Assembly: GCA_031414805.1 (NCBI GenBank)
Contig: JANOQJ010000044.1
Coordinates: 34,934 to 98,933 of the forward strand
Length of the DNA: 64,000 nt
Origin: JAAFIW01 sp031414805
GTDB lineage: Bacteria; Pseudomonadota; Gammaproteobacteria; Burkholderiales; Burkholderiaceae_C
Reading direction: 5' to 3'
Shown here: positions 50,285-57,905 of the stretch, in pieces
Layout of the letters: the number at the start of each line of letters is the position of its first letter
How positions within the stretch are numbered: position 1 is the first letter of the stretch
The notes under the pieces: generated by a model
Database searches by the model: none
What the model was told of the DNA's origin: nothing
What the model saw: the letters and a program-made list of their open reading frames with translations, nothing else
Program-made: the position numbers and the translations under genes

Positions 50285-50313
50285 AGCCAGCTGCGCTTGA
50301 CTTGGAAATAACA

Positions 50314-50342
50314 AACGCCCCACCAGTGGGGCGTTTTTTTTT
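50314..50342 (+). terminator. Rho-independent terminator after phoX
   Basis: The GC-rich stem ACGCCCCA / TGGGGCGT is followed by nine T residues, starting 30 nt after the phoX stop. Confidence 0.9.
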
Positions 50343-50359
50343 GATGCGCAAAACATGGG

Positions 50360-50446
50360 TGTGTTGGCCGCTACGGTTGGCCCGGCCAGCCGGCAGGCCA
50401 CCTCGGTGGTAATGCCCTGCACACGGCCAATGACGGGCACTGCCAT
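50360..50446 (-). pseudogene. Fragment of an enoyl-CoA hydratase/isomerase gene
   Basis: The minus strand from 50446 reads MAVPVIGRVQGITTEVACRL, matching VPVIARVQGIATAAGCQL of the intact enoyl-CoA hydratase at 55927-56700. DNA identity is also high around AATGCCCTGCACACGGCCAA. The similarity fades after about 30 codons and no full gene flanks it, so it is a remnant stranded between phoX and the histidine kinase. Confidence 0.72.
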
Positions 50447-50513
50447 GAATCGCCGCAAACGGCCCACTTTGAGGCTAGCGGTACAGTGGCTATTTGTCCG
50501 TCGGCAGGCCTTT

Positions 50514-51959
50514 ATGAAGTTACTGCGAATACTCAAAACAGATTTCAGCCTGATTTTTGCTTGCCTGGTGGCGATGGCAGCCATCATCGTGAGCGAGATG
50601 GCGTTTCATGCTTCTGCGCAGGCCCATGCGGACGTGCGAGCGGAGCGAAAAATGCGCATTGCGGTGAATGCTGTGCAAAGAAACATGCTGGATGTGGAGA
50701 CCGGCCAGCGGGGCTATTTGTTAACCGGTGAGCCGCGCTACCTGGAGCCGTACGAGGCCGCGCTGAAAGAATTCAACACCAACCTCGAAACCCTGCGCGA
50801 ATCGCTGACCGAACACCCCGATCAGATGCAAACGTTTTACCAACTGAGCACGGCCCTTGCAAAAAAGCTGGCTGAGTGTGCAATCACCATTGAACTGCGA
50901 CGGGTGGGCTCTGACACCAGCTGGAAAGACGTCGTATTGACCGATCTGGGGAAAAACGACACCGACGCCGCACGTGGCCACATCCAGTCGCTCATCGTAG
51001 CCAGCAGCAAACGCCTGGTGAACTACGACAAGGTGGTGGCGCAGACCGCTGACATCGCCCGCCGTGGCATTGCCTTGCTGGCCGCTCTGGGGCTGGCGGC
51101 ATTTTTCCTGTACCTCAAGACCATGCAGCGCTTGCGCCGCACCGAAGCGGCGCAGCAAACGGCGCTAACGCAGGAGCGTGACCAGCTGGAGACACTGGTG
51201 GCCCAGCGCACTGAATCGCTCAATGACCTGGCCACCCACCTGCAAGAGGTGCGCGAAAACGAGCGCAGCCACTTGGCGCGCGAGCTGCACGACGAGCTGG
51301 GCGCATTGCTGACCGCCGCCAAACTGAACGTGATGCGCATCAAATCGCGCGTGGATCCTGGGGCTGTCGATCTGCAGCAGCGCATACAGGAGCTGACGCA
51401 AATTCTGAATGAAGGTATTGCGCTGAAGCGCCGCGTGATTGAGGACCTGCGGCCGTCGTCGCTCTCCAATCTGGGCCTGGCACCTTCGCTTGAAATTTTG
51501 GGACGCGAATTTTGCGAGCGCGCGGGTATTTCGGTCACCACGAACCTGGACCCGGTCACGCTGGACGAGGCAGCGCAGTTAACCGTGTACCGCCTCGTGC
51601 AAGAAGCACTGACCAATGTGGGCAAGTACGCCCAGGCGACACATGTCGACATCAGTCTGCAAGACCTGGCCGACCACATCACGATTGCCGTCACCGATGA
51701 CGGCCTGGGTTTTGACGAATCCGCCATTGCCCACAACGCCCACGGCCTGCAAGGCATGCGCCACCGCGTGCAGGCGGCGGGCGGGCAGCTCAGTGTGTCG
51801 TCTACCCCTGGTCACGGCACCAGCGTGTCGGCCGCCCTACCGCGGCAAGCGCCGGTGCGCGCCAAGTCACCGGGGCTGGCATCCGGCGCTGTGAAAGTGC
51901 AGCCACGGCAACTGCCGTCCAACGGCGCGGCCAGGGCCAGCACAGCCACTCCTAAATAG
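50514..51959 (+). CDS. Orphan CHASE3-domain sensor histidine kinase (NarL-type partner expected)
   Basis: The chosen ATG 50514 gives MKLLRILKTDFSLIFACLVA, an immediate membrane helix. A CHASE3 periplasmic domain follows (VQRNMLDVETGQRGYLLTGE), then a second helix (LLAALGLAAFFLYL), a coiled coil, HisKA_3 with the phospho-His in HLARELHDELGALLTAAKLN, and a HATPase (VQEALTNVGKYAQA, DDGLGFDESA, GLQGMRHRV). Kinases of this type pair with NarL-type regulators; none is adjacent. The upstream 70 nt hold the hydratase remnant. Confidence 0.9.
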   Translation: MKLLRILKTDFSLIFACLVAMAAIIVSEMAFHASAQAHADVRAERKMRIAVNAVQRNMLDVETGQRGYLLTGEPRYLEPYEAALKEFNTNLETLRESLTEHPDQMQTFYQLSTALAKKLAECAITIELRRVGSDTSWKDVVLTDLGKNDTDAARGHIQSLIVASSKRLVNYDKVVAQTADIARRGIALLAALGLAAFFLYLKTMQRLRRTEAAQQTALTQERDQLETLVAQRTESLNDLATHLQEVRENERSHLARELHDELGALLTAAKLNVMRIKSRVDPGAVDLQQRIQELTQILNEGIALKRRVIEDLRPSSLSNLGLAPSLEILGREFCERAGISVTTNLDPVTLDEAAQLTVYRLVQEALTNVGKYAQATHVDISLQDLADHITIAVTDDGLGFDESAIAHNAHGLQGMRHRVQAAGGQLSVSSTPGHGTSVSAALPRQAPVRAKSPGLASGAVKVQPRQLPSNGAARASTATPK

Positions 51960-51989
51960 ATAGCTGGTTGAGCAGTCTTGGAAAGGGCT
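51959..51989 (+). repeat. AGCTGCTTGAGCAG repeat, copy 12
   Basis: GATAGCTGGTTGAGCAGTCT then TGGAAAGGGCT. The first base is the last base of the kinase's TAG stop, so the element abuts the coding end exactly. Confidence 0.85.
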
Positions 51990-52002
51990 GGTAGCCCTTT
52001 TC
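51982..52002 (+). terminator. Terminator-like hairpin formed by repeat copy 12
   Basis: AAAGGGCT-GGT-AGCCCTTTTC: the repeat's distal end pairs with its flank and leaves a short T run, 23 nt after the kinase stop. Confidence 0.6.
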
Positions 52003-52193
52003 GTTCATAAACCTAAGCGCAACGCACACCATCCCCGCGGAGCGTAGGCACCCTCCTACAAGGCGTTGGCAATCCGTCTGGCACGTACGCGTATCACCTA
52101 CCGACTGGCAGAAGCGGTTGCAAAACCTAATCTCGTCGACAGGCGTTTCATGCCGAAACGCCACAACAAACCTCTGCACAACTGGAGCCCGTG

Positions 52194-52358
52194 ATGCTGC
52201 ACTACGCCGTTGTATTTTTTGTGATTGCATTGATTGCGGCTGTTTTTGGCTTCGGCGGCATTGCCGCTGGTGCCGTTGAAATAGCCAAGATCCTGTTTTT
52301 CATATTCGCTGTCATTGCCATCGTGACGTTCTTGATCAGCTTGGTCAAAAAGCGTTAG
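52194..52358 (+). CDS. DUF1328 (YtjA-type) small membrane protein
   Basis: This 54-residue protein, MLHYAVVFFVIALIAAVFGF onward, has two membrane helices (second LFFIFAVIAIVTFLISLV) and ends in KKR. The GGIAAGAVEIAKILF core is typical of DUF1328. A GGAG ribosome site precedes the ATG. It begins a cluster of small stress/envelope genes. Confidence 0.9.
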   Translation: MLHYAVVFFVIALIAAVFGFGGIAAGAVEIAKILFFIFAVIAIVTFLISLVKKR

Positions 52359-52417
52359 TGATGCAGCGAAATCCGTCTTCCATCATTCCAACTGTCTCGC
52401 ATCTTTAAGGAAAAACC

Positions 52418-52765
52418 ATGATCAGCAACCCCAACGCAAAACCCGACATGTGGTCACTTGAAACTCAAGCCAACCGCCTGACCGACAACACCGCTGACAA
52501 AGCAGTCAACACCGTGCGCAACCTGCAAGACAGCGTCGGCCCGGCCGTCGGTGTCATGGCTCATAAAGCCCAGGAACTGGCCCGTCGCGGGCAGGCCGCG
52601 GTGACGGACTCGGCCGCTAGCGTGCAGCAATCGGTGAACCGCAGCCTGGATGCGACGTTTGACTATGTTGGCCGCAAGCCCATGCAGTCGATGTTGATTG
52701 CTGCCGCAGTGGGCGCAGCTGCCACGGCTGTGCTGATCGCGCGCAGCCGCCGCAACACACACTAA
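52418..52765 (+). CDS. DUF883/ElaB-like inner-membrane-anchored protein
   Basis: This 115-residue protein has a long amphipathic helical region (NRLTDNTADKAVNTVRNLQD ... VTDSAASVQQSVNRSLDATF) and a C-terminal membrane anchor (MLIAAAVGAAATAVLIARSR), preceded by the YVGRKPMQSM pattern of the ElaB/YqjD/DUF883 group. These proteins bind ribosomes in stationary phase in E. coli. It lies between DUF1328 and BON genes. Confidence 0.82.
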   Translation: MISNPNAKPDMWSLETQANRLTDNTADKAVNTVRNLQDSVGPAVGVMAHKAQELARRGQAAVTDSAASVQQSVNRSLDATFDYVGRKPMQSMLIAAAVGAAATAVLIARSRRNTH

Positions 52766-52778
52766 ACCGCAGTTAACT

Positions 52779-52869
52779 ATTGATCCGGCACGATTCACTC
52801 GCGAATTCCCGTTCAGGCTGAGGTAGCCACCTCAGGGCGAACGGTCGGGAATAAACCGTGCCGGATCAA
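52779..52869. repeat. Inverted-repeat element B3 (MITE-like, 91 bp)
   Basis: The ends ATTGATCCGGCACGATT and AAACCGTGCCGGATCAA are inverted with shared changes, and the inner arms are CCCGTTCAGGCTGAGGTAGC / CACCTCAGGGCGAACGGTCG. This shortest of three related elements sits 14 nt after the DUF883-like gene and ends 20 nt before the BON gene ATG. Confidence 0.83.
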
Positions 52870-52888
52870 CAACATTAAGGAGTCCCTC

Positions 52889-53239
52889 ATGATTTTCAGT
52901 TCCCGCTTTTCTCACGGTGCTTTTCTGGTTAACCCGCGCGCTTGGCTGATTGCTGGCAGCCTGGGCCTGTCAGTCATGGCGGTTGGCTGCGCTGTGGTGC
53001 GTGACCAGCAAACCGTCGGTGCCTATGTGGACGATGTGACGCTGACCACATCGGTCAAAGCCAAGTACGTCGAAGACAAAACTGTCGACACCGTTGCCAT
53101 CAAGGTGGAAACCTTGAACGGCACAGTGCAGCTCTCCGGCTTTGCCAAATCGCAGGCTGAAAAAGACCAGGCCGAGCGACTGGCCAGGCAAGTGAATGGT
53201 GTGAAATCAGTGCGTAACAGCCTGATTGTTCGGCCTTGA
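52889..53239 (+). CDS. BON-domain periplasmic protein
   Basis: This 116-residue protein has a signal sequence with a possible lipobox (VGCAVV) and one BON domain (DDVTLTTSVKAKYVEDKTVD, IKVETLNGTVQLSGFAKSQA, ARQVNGVKSVRNSLIV). BON domains bind phospholipids (OsmY/DolP type). It is convergent with a second BON protein across a bidirectional terminator. Confidence 0.9.
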   Translation: MIFSSRFSHGAFLVNPRAWLIAGSLGLSVMAVGCAVVRDQQTVGAYVDDVTLTTSVKAKYVEDKTVDTVAIKVETLNGTVQLSGFAKSQAEKDQAERLARQVNGVKSVRNSLIVRP

Positions 53240-53291
53240 CGCAGTCTTGGTAATTACAGGACTGACGCAGACCCACAAAACGCCTTCTGCT

Positions 53292-53387
53292 GTCATCCCC
53301 GCGCAGGCGGGGACCCAGGCGCGAAGACTGCGAGGCCAACGGGCTTTGCGGTTCTCAGCGGTAGATTCCCGCCTGCGCGGGAATGAC
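53292..53387. repeat. GTCATTCCCGCGCAGGCGGG paired repeat, copy 2
   Basis: GTCATCCCCGCGCAGGCGGG at the left and ATTCCCGCCTGCGCGGGAAT plus GAC at the right are separated by about 50 bp containing GGCGCGAAGACTGCGAGG. Confidence 0.85.
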
Positions 53388-53440
53388 GCAATTGAGTTTT
53401 TTGCGTAAGTCGTAAATTATTTGCCGCTGCGTCGGCGATA

Positions 53441-53471
53441 AAAAAGCCCAGCAAAACTGCTGGGCTTTTTT
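53441..53471. terminator. Bidirectional rho-independent terminator
   Basis: AAAAAGCCCAGCA-AAAC-TGCTGGGCTTTTTT: the 12-bp stem is flanked by A and T runs, so it serves both convergent BON genes. Confidence 0.92.
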
Positions 53472-53492
53472 GTGGGCGGCTGATGTTGACGA

Positions 53493-54002
53493 TTAGCTGG
53501 TCTTGAGCACCAGTTTGTTGTCCACATTGGTCACGCCTTTCACACCACGTGCAATGGTGGTGGCACGCTCAATGGCGGCGCTGTTGGGCGCAGGGCCGAT
53601 CAAAGTCACGGCACCGGCCTTGGTGGTCACATCAATCTTGATAGCGCTCAGCTCCGAGTCTTTGGCAAAGCTGGCCATGATCGATGTGGTGATGGCTGCG
53701 TCGTCAATCTTGGCTTCCACGTTTTGCGCGGTTTCCTGACTGCCTGTACGCATGTCTTGCGTTGCACTGCGAACGCTTTCGCCCGCGTTAGCCACGCCCT
53801 GCTTCACGTCGCTGGCCGCCGATTGGGCTGCCTGCTGCGTGCTGGTGATCGCCTGGTCAACCGTCTGACCGACGGTTTTTTCAGGGACACGCTCACTGCA
53901 AGCGCTCAGCACCTGGGCTACTGCCAGAACACCGAGCGGAAGCAGCAAACGCATGCGACCCGGTGCCTGGTTGGGGCGGGTAGATAGGGTGTGCTGGTTC
54001 AT
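53493..54002 (-). CDS. BON-domain lipoprotein
   Basis: ATG 54002 (MNQHTLSTRPN) leads to a signal peptide ending in lipobox LSAC (VAQVLSACSERVPEK). The 169-residue protein continues with a helical Gln/Ala-rich stretch (VDQAITSTQQAAQSAASDVK) and one BON domain (IDDAAITTSIMASFAKDSEL ... ARGVKGVTNVDNKLVL). It lies 16 nt downstream of a CsbD gene on the same strand. Confidence 0.9.
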   Translation of the reverse strand: MNQHTLSTRPNQAPGRMRLLLPLGVLAVAQVLSACSERVPEKTVGQTVDQAITSTQQAAQSAASDVKQGVANAGESVRSATQDMRTGSQETAQNVEAKIDDAAITTSIMASFAKDSELSAIKIDVTTKAGAVTLIGPAPNSAAIERATTIARGVKGVTNVDNKLVLKTS

Positions 54003-54018
54003 ATTGCGAATCTCCCCA

Positions 54019-54222
54019 TTAGCGCTTGGTTTTGTCAATGATGTCGTTGGCCATGTCTTTGACGCGTTCTTTCGTGTCGCCAAACGCGCCTTTGACTTTG
54101 CCCTTAACCTGATCGGCCTGGCCTTCAACTTCCAGCCGCTCGTTGCCCACCAGCTTGCCGGCGACTTCTTTGACTTTGCCCTTGGCCTGATCAACGCGGC
54201 CTGTCACTTGGTCCTTGTTCAT
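54019..54222 (-). CDS. CsbD-family stress protein
   Basis: This 67-residue hydrophilic protein, MNKDQVTGRVDQAKGKVKEV onward, has the CsbD pattern of two repeats (AKGKVKEVAGKLVGNERLEV, VKGKVKGAFGDTKERVKDMA). CsbD-like proteins are strongly induced by general stress; their biochemical role is unknown. First gene of a two-gene unit with the BON lipoprotein. Confidence 0.94.
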   Translation of the reverse strand: MNKDQVTGRVDQAKGKVKEVAGKLVGNERLEVEGQADQVKGKVKGAFGDTKERVKDMANDIIDKTKR

Positions 54223-54387
54223 AACTATTCTCCAAAAAGTTAGTAAAACGCGACCGGCGTGATGCCAACTCGCTTTGCAAATCGTAGTTTTGGAGGCTGA
54301 GGAAATCCGTCAGCCAGCGGGCACGCTGGGTGTAGGACAGTGGCTCAGCCGGCGAGTTGAAACAGCCTGCTTGTTGCTACGCTATTC

Positions 54388-54417
54388 ATAGCTGCTTGAG
54401 CAGTATCAGAAGGGGTG
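54388..54417 (+). repeat. AGCTGCTTGAGCAG repeat, copy 13
   Basis: CATAGCTGCTTGAGCAGTAT then CAGAAGGGG, with tail GGCACTTTTTGCCTTAATC. It lies in the 275-bp gap between the CsbD gene and mscS, where no gene is seen. Confidence 0.85.
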
Positions 54418-54496
54418 AGAGGCACTTTTTGCCTTAATCAGCCACGCCACAAAGCGTCATGCCAGGCAGAACGCGGGTGCACCTGTCGGCATTGCC

Positions 54497-55753
54497 TCAG
54501 ATGGGCTTTGATTCGACAACCGGGCTGAGCTGCAGCACCCGCTGCGGCGGCCGGATGTCAATGCGCGCGTGGGTGAGCGCCTGTTCCACCGCCATGTTCA
54601 CGGCCGAGCGAACGTTGGTCTGCCCGTTGCCAGGGTCGGCAATCCAGAAGCTGAGTTGAAACTCCAGCCCCTCCGGTGCAAAGTTCAGCAAATACGCCTC
54701 TGGCGCGGGCTTGGCAAGCACCCGCGGCACGCTGGCAGCGGCCGCTTGCAACAGGGCCATCACCTGCTGCACATCGCTGCCGTATTTGACCGACAGCGTG
54801 CTTTGCAGCTGAAACTGCAGGTCGGCTTGCTGCAGGTTTTCGACGCGCTGGGTGATCAGCAACTCGTTGGGCACGATGGATTCGCGGCCATTGCCCGCGC
54901 GCAAGCGGGTGTAGCGGGTGGTGATGTCGGTCACAACGCCTTCAAAACCGTCTACCCGCACGTTGTCGCCAATGCGCAGCGAGCGTTCAAACAAGATAAC
55001 GAAACCACTGACGTAGTTGGCCGCCAGCTTTTGCAAGCCAAAGCCCAGGCCCACGCCGAGGGCGCCGCCCAGCACCGACAGCGCAGTTAAATCAATGCCA
55101 ACCGACGACAACGCCAGCAGCAAGCCGATCACCAACAACATGGCGCGCATGGCGTTAGCCGCCACCTTGCGCAGCGACAAGTCGGCGACGGTGTCCACCA
55201 AAATTCGTTTTTCCAGCGCCGCCGAAATCCACAAGGTAACGACTAGCACCACACCGGACCACAGCACGCCTTCGCCAATGCTCAACAGGCTGAGCTTGCT
55301 TTTTCCGAAGGCAAATTTGATGCTGTCCAGCTCGGCCAGTACCAGCGGTAGCAAACCCACAATCCACAGCACCGCCGCACCCCACGCCATCCAGGAGAAC
55401 AGCCGCTCGATCAGCCGTGCCAACGCCCAGTTGGGGAACACAATGGTCAGCACCCGCGCCAGCAGGCGAATGCCCGCCAGCGACACCAGCACCGGCACCG
55501 CAATTTTCAGCACCTCCACCCGCTGGTACTCCACCAGCACCCGGTTGGCGATGTAGACCAGCACCAGCGCCAGCAGCGGAAACAGCAAACCATCCACCAT
55601 GCCCCGGCCAAACCACACCGTGTCTTTGGGTTGCTTGCGCCCCACCAGCCAGCACAGGCCGTAGGCCGCGGCCAGGCAAACCAACAGCACCGCGACTTCA
55701 GTTGGTGCGTCGGGGTGTGTGATGTTGCGGATCAGTTTGTCGAGGTCGGTCAT
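54497..55753 (-). CDS. MscS-family mechanosensitive channel
   Basis: This 418-residue protein has about five N-terminal helices and the MscS pore/beta domain: LTALSVLGGALGVGLGFGLQ-type TM3, KLAANYVSGFVILFERSLRI, GDNVRVDGFEGVVTDITTRY and TRLRAGNGRESIVPNELLIT. It would release solutes on hypo-osmotic shock. It is larger than E. coli MscS (286) because of extra N-terminal helices. Confidence 0.93.
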   Translation of the reverse strand: MTDLDKLIRNITHPDAPTEVAVLLVCLAAAYGLCWLVGRKQPKDTVWFGRGMVDGLLFPLLALVLVYIANRVLVEYQRVEVLKIAVPVLVSLAGIRLLARVLTIVFPNWALARLIERLFSWMAWGAAVLWIVGLLPLVLAELDSIKFAFGKSKLSLLSIGEGVLWSGVVLVVTLWISAALEKRILVDTVADLSLRKVAANAMRAMLLVIGLLLALSSVGIDLTALSVLGGALGVGLGFGLQKLAANYVSGFVILFERSLRIGDNVRVDGFEGVVTDITTRYTRLRAGNGRESIVPNELLITQRVENLQQADLQFQLQSTLSVKYGSDVQQVMALLQAAAASVPRVLAKPAPEAYLLNFAPEGLEFQLSFWIADPGNGQTNVRSAVNMAVEQALTHARIDIRPPQRVLQLSPVVESKPI

Positions 55754-55786
55754 GGATTGATATTGGGGTGGTCATTTGCGCAGGCG

Positions 55787-55907
55787 TTTTGAACGCAGAG
55801 GGCGCAAAGGTTACGCAAAAGTCGCAGAGAAAACCGTGAAGTTACCTTCAATTGCCCGGTTTTCCTCTGCGTACTTTGCGAAACCTTTGCGCCCTTTGCG
55901 TTCAAAA
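55787..55907. repeat. GCAGAGGACGCAAAG inverted repeat, copy 2
   Basis: TTTTGAACGCAGAGGGCGCA at the left and GCGCCCTTTGCGTTCAAAA at the right are inverted, with inner paired units around GTCGCAGAGAAAA / TTTTCCTCTGCG. It fills the space between mscS and the hydratase gene. Confidence 0.83.
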
Positions 55908-55926
55908 AAAGTGTCTCATCTCACGA

Positions 55927-56700
55927 CTACGACCAATTGGGCGCACGCTTCTCGGTAAACGCCAGCACCCCCTCTTGCGCACTGGCTTGCATCATGTTGG
56001 CCGCCATGGTTTGCCCGGCCAGCTGGTAGGCCGCCGCGGTGCCCAGCTCGCGCTGGCGGTAAAAAAGCGCTTTGCCCACGGCAATGGCTTCGCGCGGCTT
56101 GGCCACGATGCTGGCGACCAGTGCGTCCACCGCAGCATCCAGTACATCGGGCGCGGCGACGCGGTTCACGAGACCGCGCGTCAAAGCCTGGTCTGCGGTG
56201 ATGAAGTCACCCGTGAGTAGCATTTCCATGGCCGCTTTGGCAGGCACGTTGCGCAGCAGCGGCACGCTGGGCGTTGAGCAAAACAGGCCCAGGTTGATAC
56301 CGCTGACCGCAAACCGTGCGTCGCTGGAGGCCACCGCCAGGTCGCACTGCGCGACCAGCTGGCAGCCTGCGGCGGTCGCAATGCCCTGCACACGGGCAAT
56401 CACGGGCACGGGAAGGTTTTGAATGGCCAGCATCATGCGGCTGCACTGGGCAAACAGGGCCTGGTAATAAGACAGCTGCGGGCTTGCCACCATTTCCTTG
56501 AGATTGTGGCCAGGGCAAAACGCCTTGCCCGCCGCCGCCAGCACCACCACGCGGGCGGTGTCATCTTTTGCCACCTGGTCCAGTGCCGCTTGCAACGCAG
56601 CGAGCATGTCAGCGCTTAGCGCATTGAACTGCTCGGGCCGGTTGAGCGTGAGGGTGACCACGCCCTGCGGGTTGCTTGCATACAGAACAGATTCAGACAT
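55927..56700 (-). CDS. Enoyl-CoA hydratase/isomerase
   Basis: This 257-residue crotonase-fold protein has VTLTLNRPEQFNALSADMLA, FCPGHNLKEM for the oxyanion hole, VIARVQGIATAAGCQLVAQC, and GLFCSTPSVPLLRNV. The catalytic Glu of classical hydratases is not evident where LGLFCSTP stands, so the reaction is uncertain; relatives are ECHDC3-like. A decayed fragment of a homologue lies at 50360-50446. Confidence 0.92.
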   Translation of the reverse strand: MSESVLYASNPQGVVTLTLNRPEQFNALSADMLAALQAALDQVAKDDTARVVVLAAAGKAFCPGHNLKEMVASPQLSYYQALFAQCSRMMLAIQNLPVPVIARVQGIATAAGCQLVAQCDLAVASSDARFAVSGINLGLFCSTPSVPLLRNVPAKAAMEMLLTGDFITADQALTRGLVNRVAAPDVLDAAVDALVASIVAKPREAIAVGKALFYRQRELGTAAAYQLAGQTMAANMMQASAQEGVLAFTEKRAPNWS

Positions 56701-56721
56701 TTATTGCTCCAATCGGACTTC

Positions 56722-56752
56722 AGCCCTTGTATATATTGCTCAAGCAGCTATT
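56722..56752 (-). repeat. AGCTGCTTGAGCAG repeat, copy 14
   Basis: On the minus strand: ATAGCTGCTTGAGCAATAT then ATACAAGGGCTG. It lies 20 nt upstream of the hydratase gene start. Confidence 0.85.
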
Positions 56753-56778
56753 ATTTTTATAGCATTTAATTTTGATCT

Positions 56779-56874
56779 GTCATTCCCGCGCAGGCGGGAA
56801 TCCACCGTAGCGCACTACCACGGCATCGCTCCGCTCAGTCCTCGCACCTGGATTCCCGCCTGCGCGGGAATGAC
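56779..56874. repeat. GTCATTCCCGCGCAGGCGGG paired repeat, copy 3
   Basis: GTCATTCCCGCGCAGGCGGG at the left and GATTCCCGCCTGCGCGGGAA plus TGAC at the right, with GCTCAGTCCTCGCACCTG between, as in copy 1. It ends 25 nt before the deacetylase-like gene end. Confidence 0.87.
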
Positions 56875-56898
56875 GGATTTCAGGCTTCTTATCGTCTT

Positions 56899-57852
56899 TC
56901 ACAAATCTGCCAACACCCGGATATGCGCCTCCACGCTGCGCCCCAGCGCGTCCAGGTTGTAGCCGCCTTCCAGGCACGAGACGATGCGCCCCTTGGCGTG
57001 GCGCTGGGCCACGCTTTTGATGCGGCTGGTGATCCACGCGTAGTCTTGCTCGACGAGGCCCATCTGGCCCAGGTCGTCGTCGCGGTGGGCGTCAAAACCG
57101 GCGCTGATGAAGATCATCTCGGGGGCGAAGGCTTCAAGTTTGGGAATCCAGTGCGCATCAATCAGCTCGCGCACCGCCGGGCCTTTGGTGTAGGCCGGAA
57201 CCGGTAGGTTGAGCATGTTGGTCGCCGGGTTTTGCGTGCCGGTGTAGGGGTAAAACGGGTGCTGAAAAAAGCCCACCATCAGCACGCGCGGGTCGTTACG
57301 CAAGATGTCTTCCGTGCCATTGCCGTGGTGCACGTCAAAGTCCACCACCGCCACACGCTGCAGGCCGTGGCGCTCCAGCGCATAACGAGCGGCCACCGCC
57401 ACATTGTTGAAAAAGCAGAAACCCATGGCCTTGCTGTGCATGGCATGGTGGCCGGGCGGACGCACGGCGCAGAAGGCGTTTTCGATTTCTCCGGCCATCA
57501 CTGCGTCGGTCGCTGCCAGCGCAGCGCCACTGGCGCGCAGGGCAGCGTTCCAGGTGTGCGGGTTCATGCTGGTGTCAGGGTCGATCTGCGCGTAGCCGGG
57601 GCCACCGGCGGTGATCTCGTCGCCCAACTGGTCGGTCAGGCCCCGCAGCGCAGCGATGTGCATACGGTCATGTGCCAACACCAGCTCGTTCACCGAGGCG
57701 CTGGGCGCTTCGCGACGGTCCAGCGCATCGCCCACACCGCTGAGTAGCAAGCGGTCTTCAATCGCATCGAGCCGTTGCGGGCACTCCGGGTGACCCTGCC
57801 CCATTTCGTGTTTCCAACAGTCGCGGTGCGTGAAATATCCAGTGGCGGGCAT
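56899..57852 (-). CDS. Histone-deacetylase-like amidohydrolase
   Basis: This 317-residue class II HDAC/acetoin utilisation family protein has RPPGHHAMHSKAMGFCFFNN, the zinc site DFDVHHGNGTEDI and D in ISAGFDAHRDDDLGQM, and SCLEGGYNLDALG near the end. In bacteria these act on acetylpolyamines or other small amides. It is divergent from the MoxR gene with 47 bp between starts. Confidence 0.93.
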   Translation of the reverse strand: MPATGYFTHRDCWKHEMGQGHPECPQRLDAIEDRLLLSGVGDALDRREAPSASVNELVLAHDRMHIAALRGLTDQLGDEITAGGPGYAQIDPDTSMNPHTWNAALRASGAALAATDAVMAGEIENAFCAVRPPGHHAMHSKAMGFCFFNNVAVAARYALERHGLQRVAVVDFDVHHGNGTEDILRNDPRVLMVGFFQHPFYPYTGTQNPATNMLNLPVPAYTKGPAVRELIDAHWIPKLEAFAPEMIFISAGFDAHRDDDLGQMGLVEQDYAWITSRIKSVAQRHAKGRIVSCLEGGYNLDALGRSVEAHIRVLADL

Positions 57853-57905
57853 GGCAAAAATCGTGGGGAAAGTAACTGTCGAACGAATCGGGTAACGTCA
57901 TGCAT

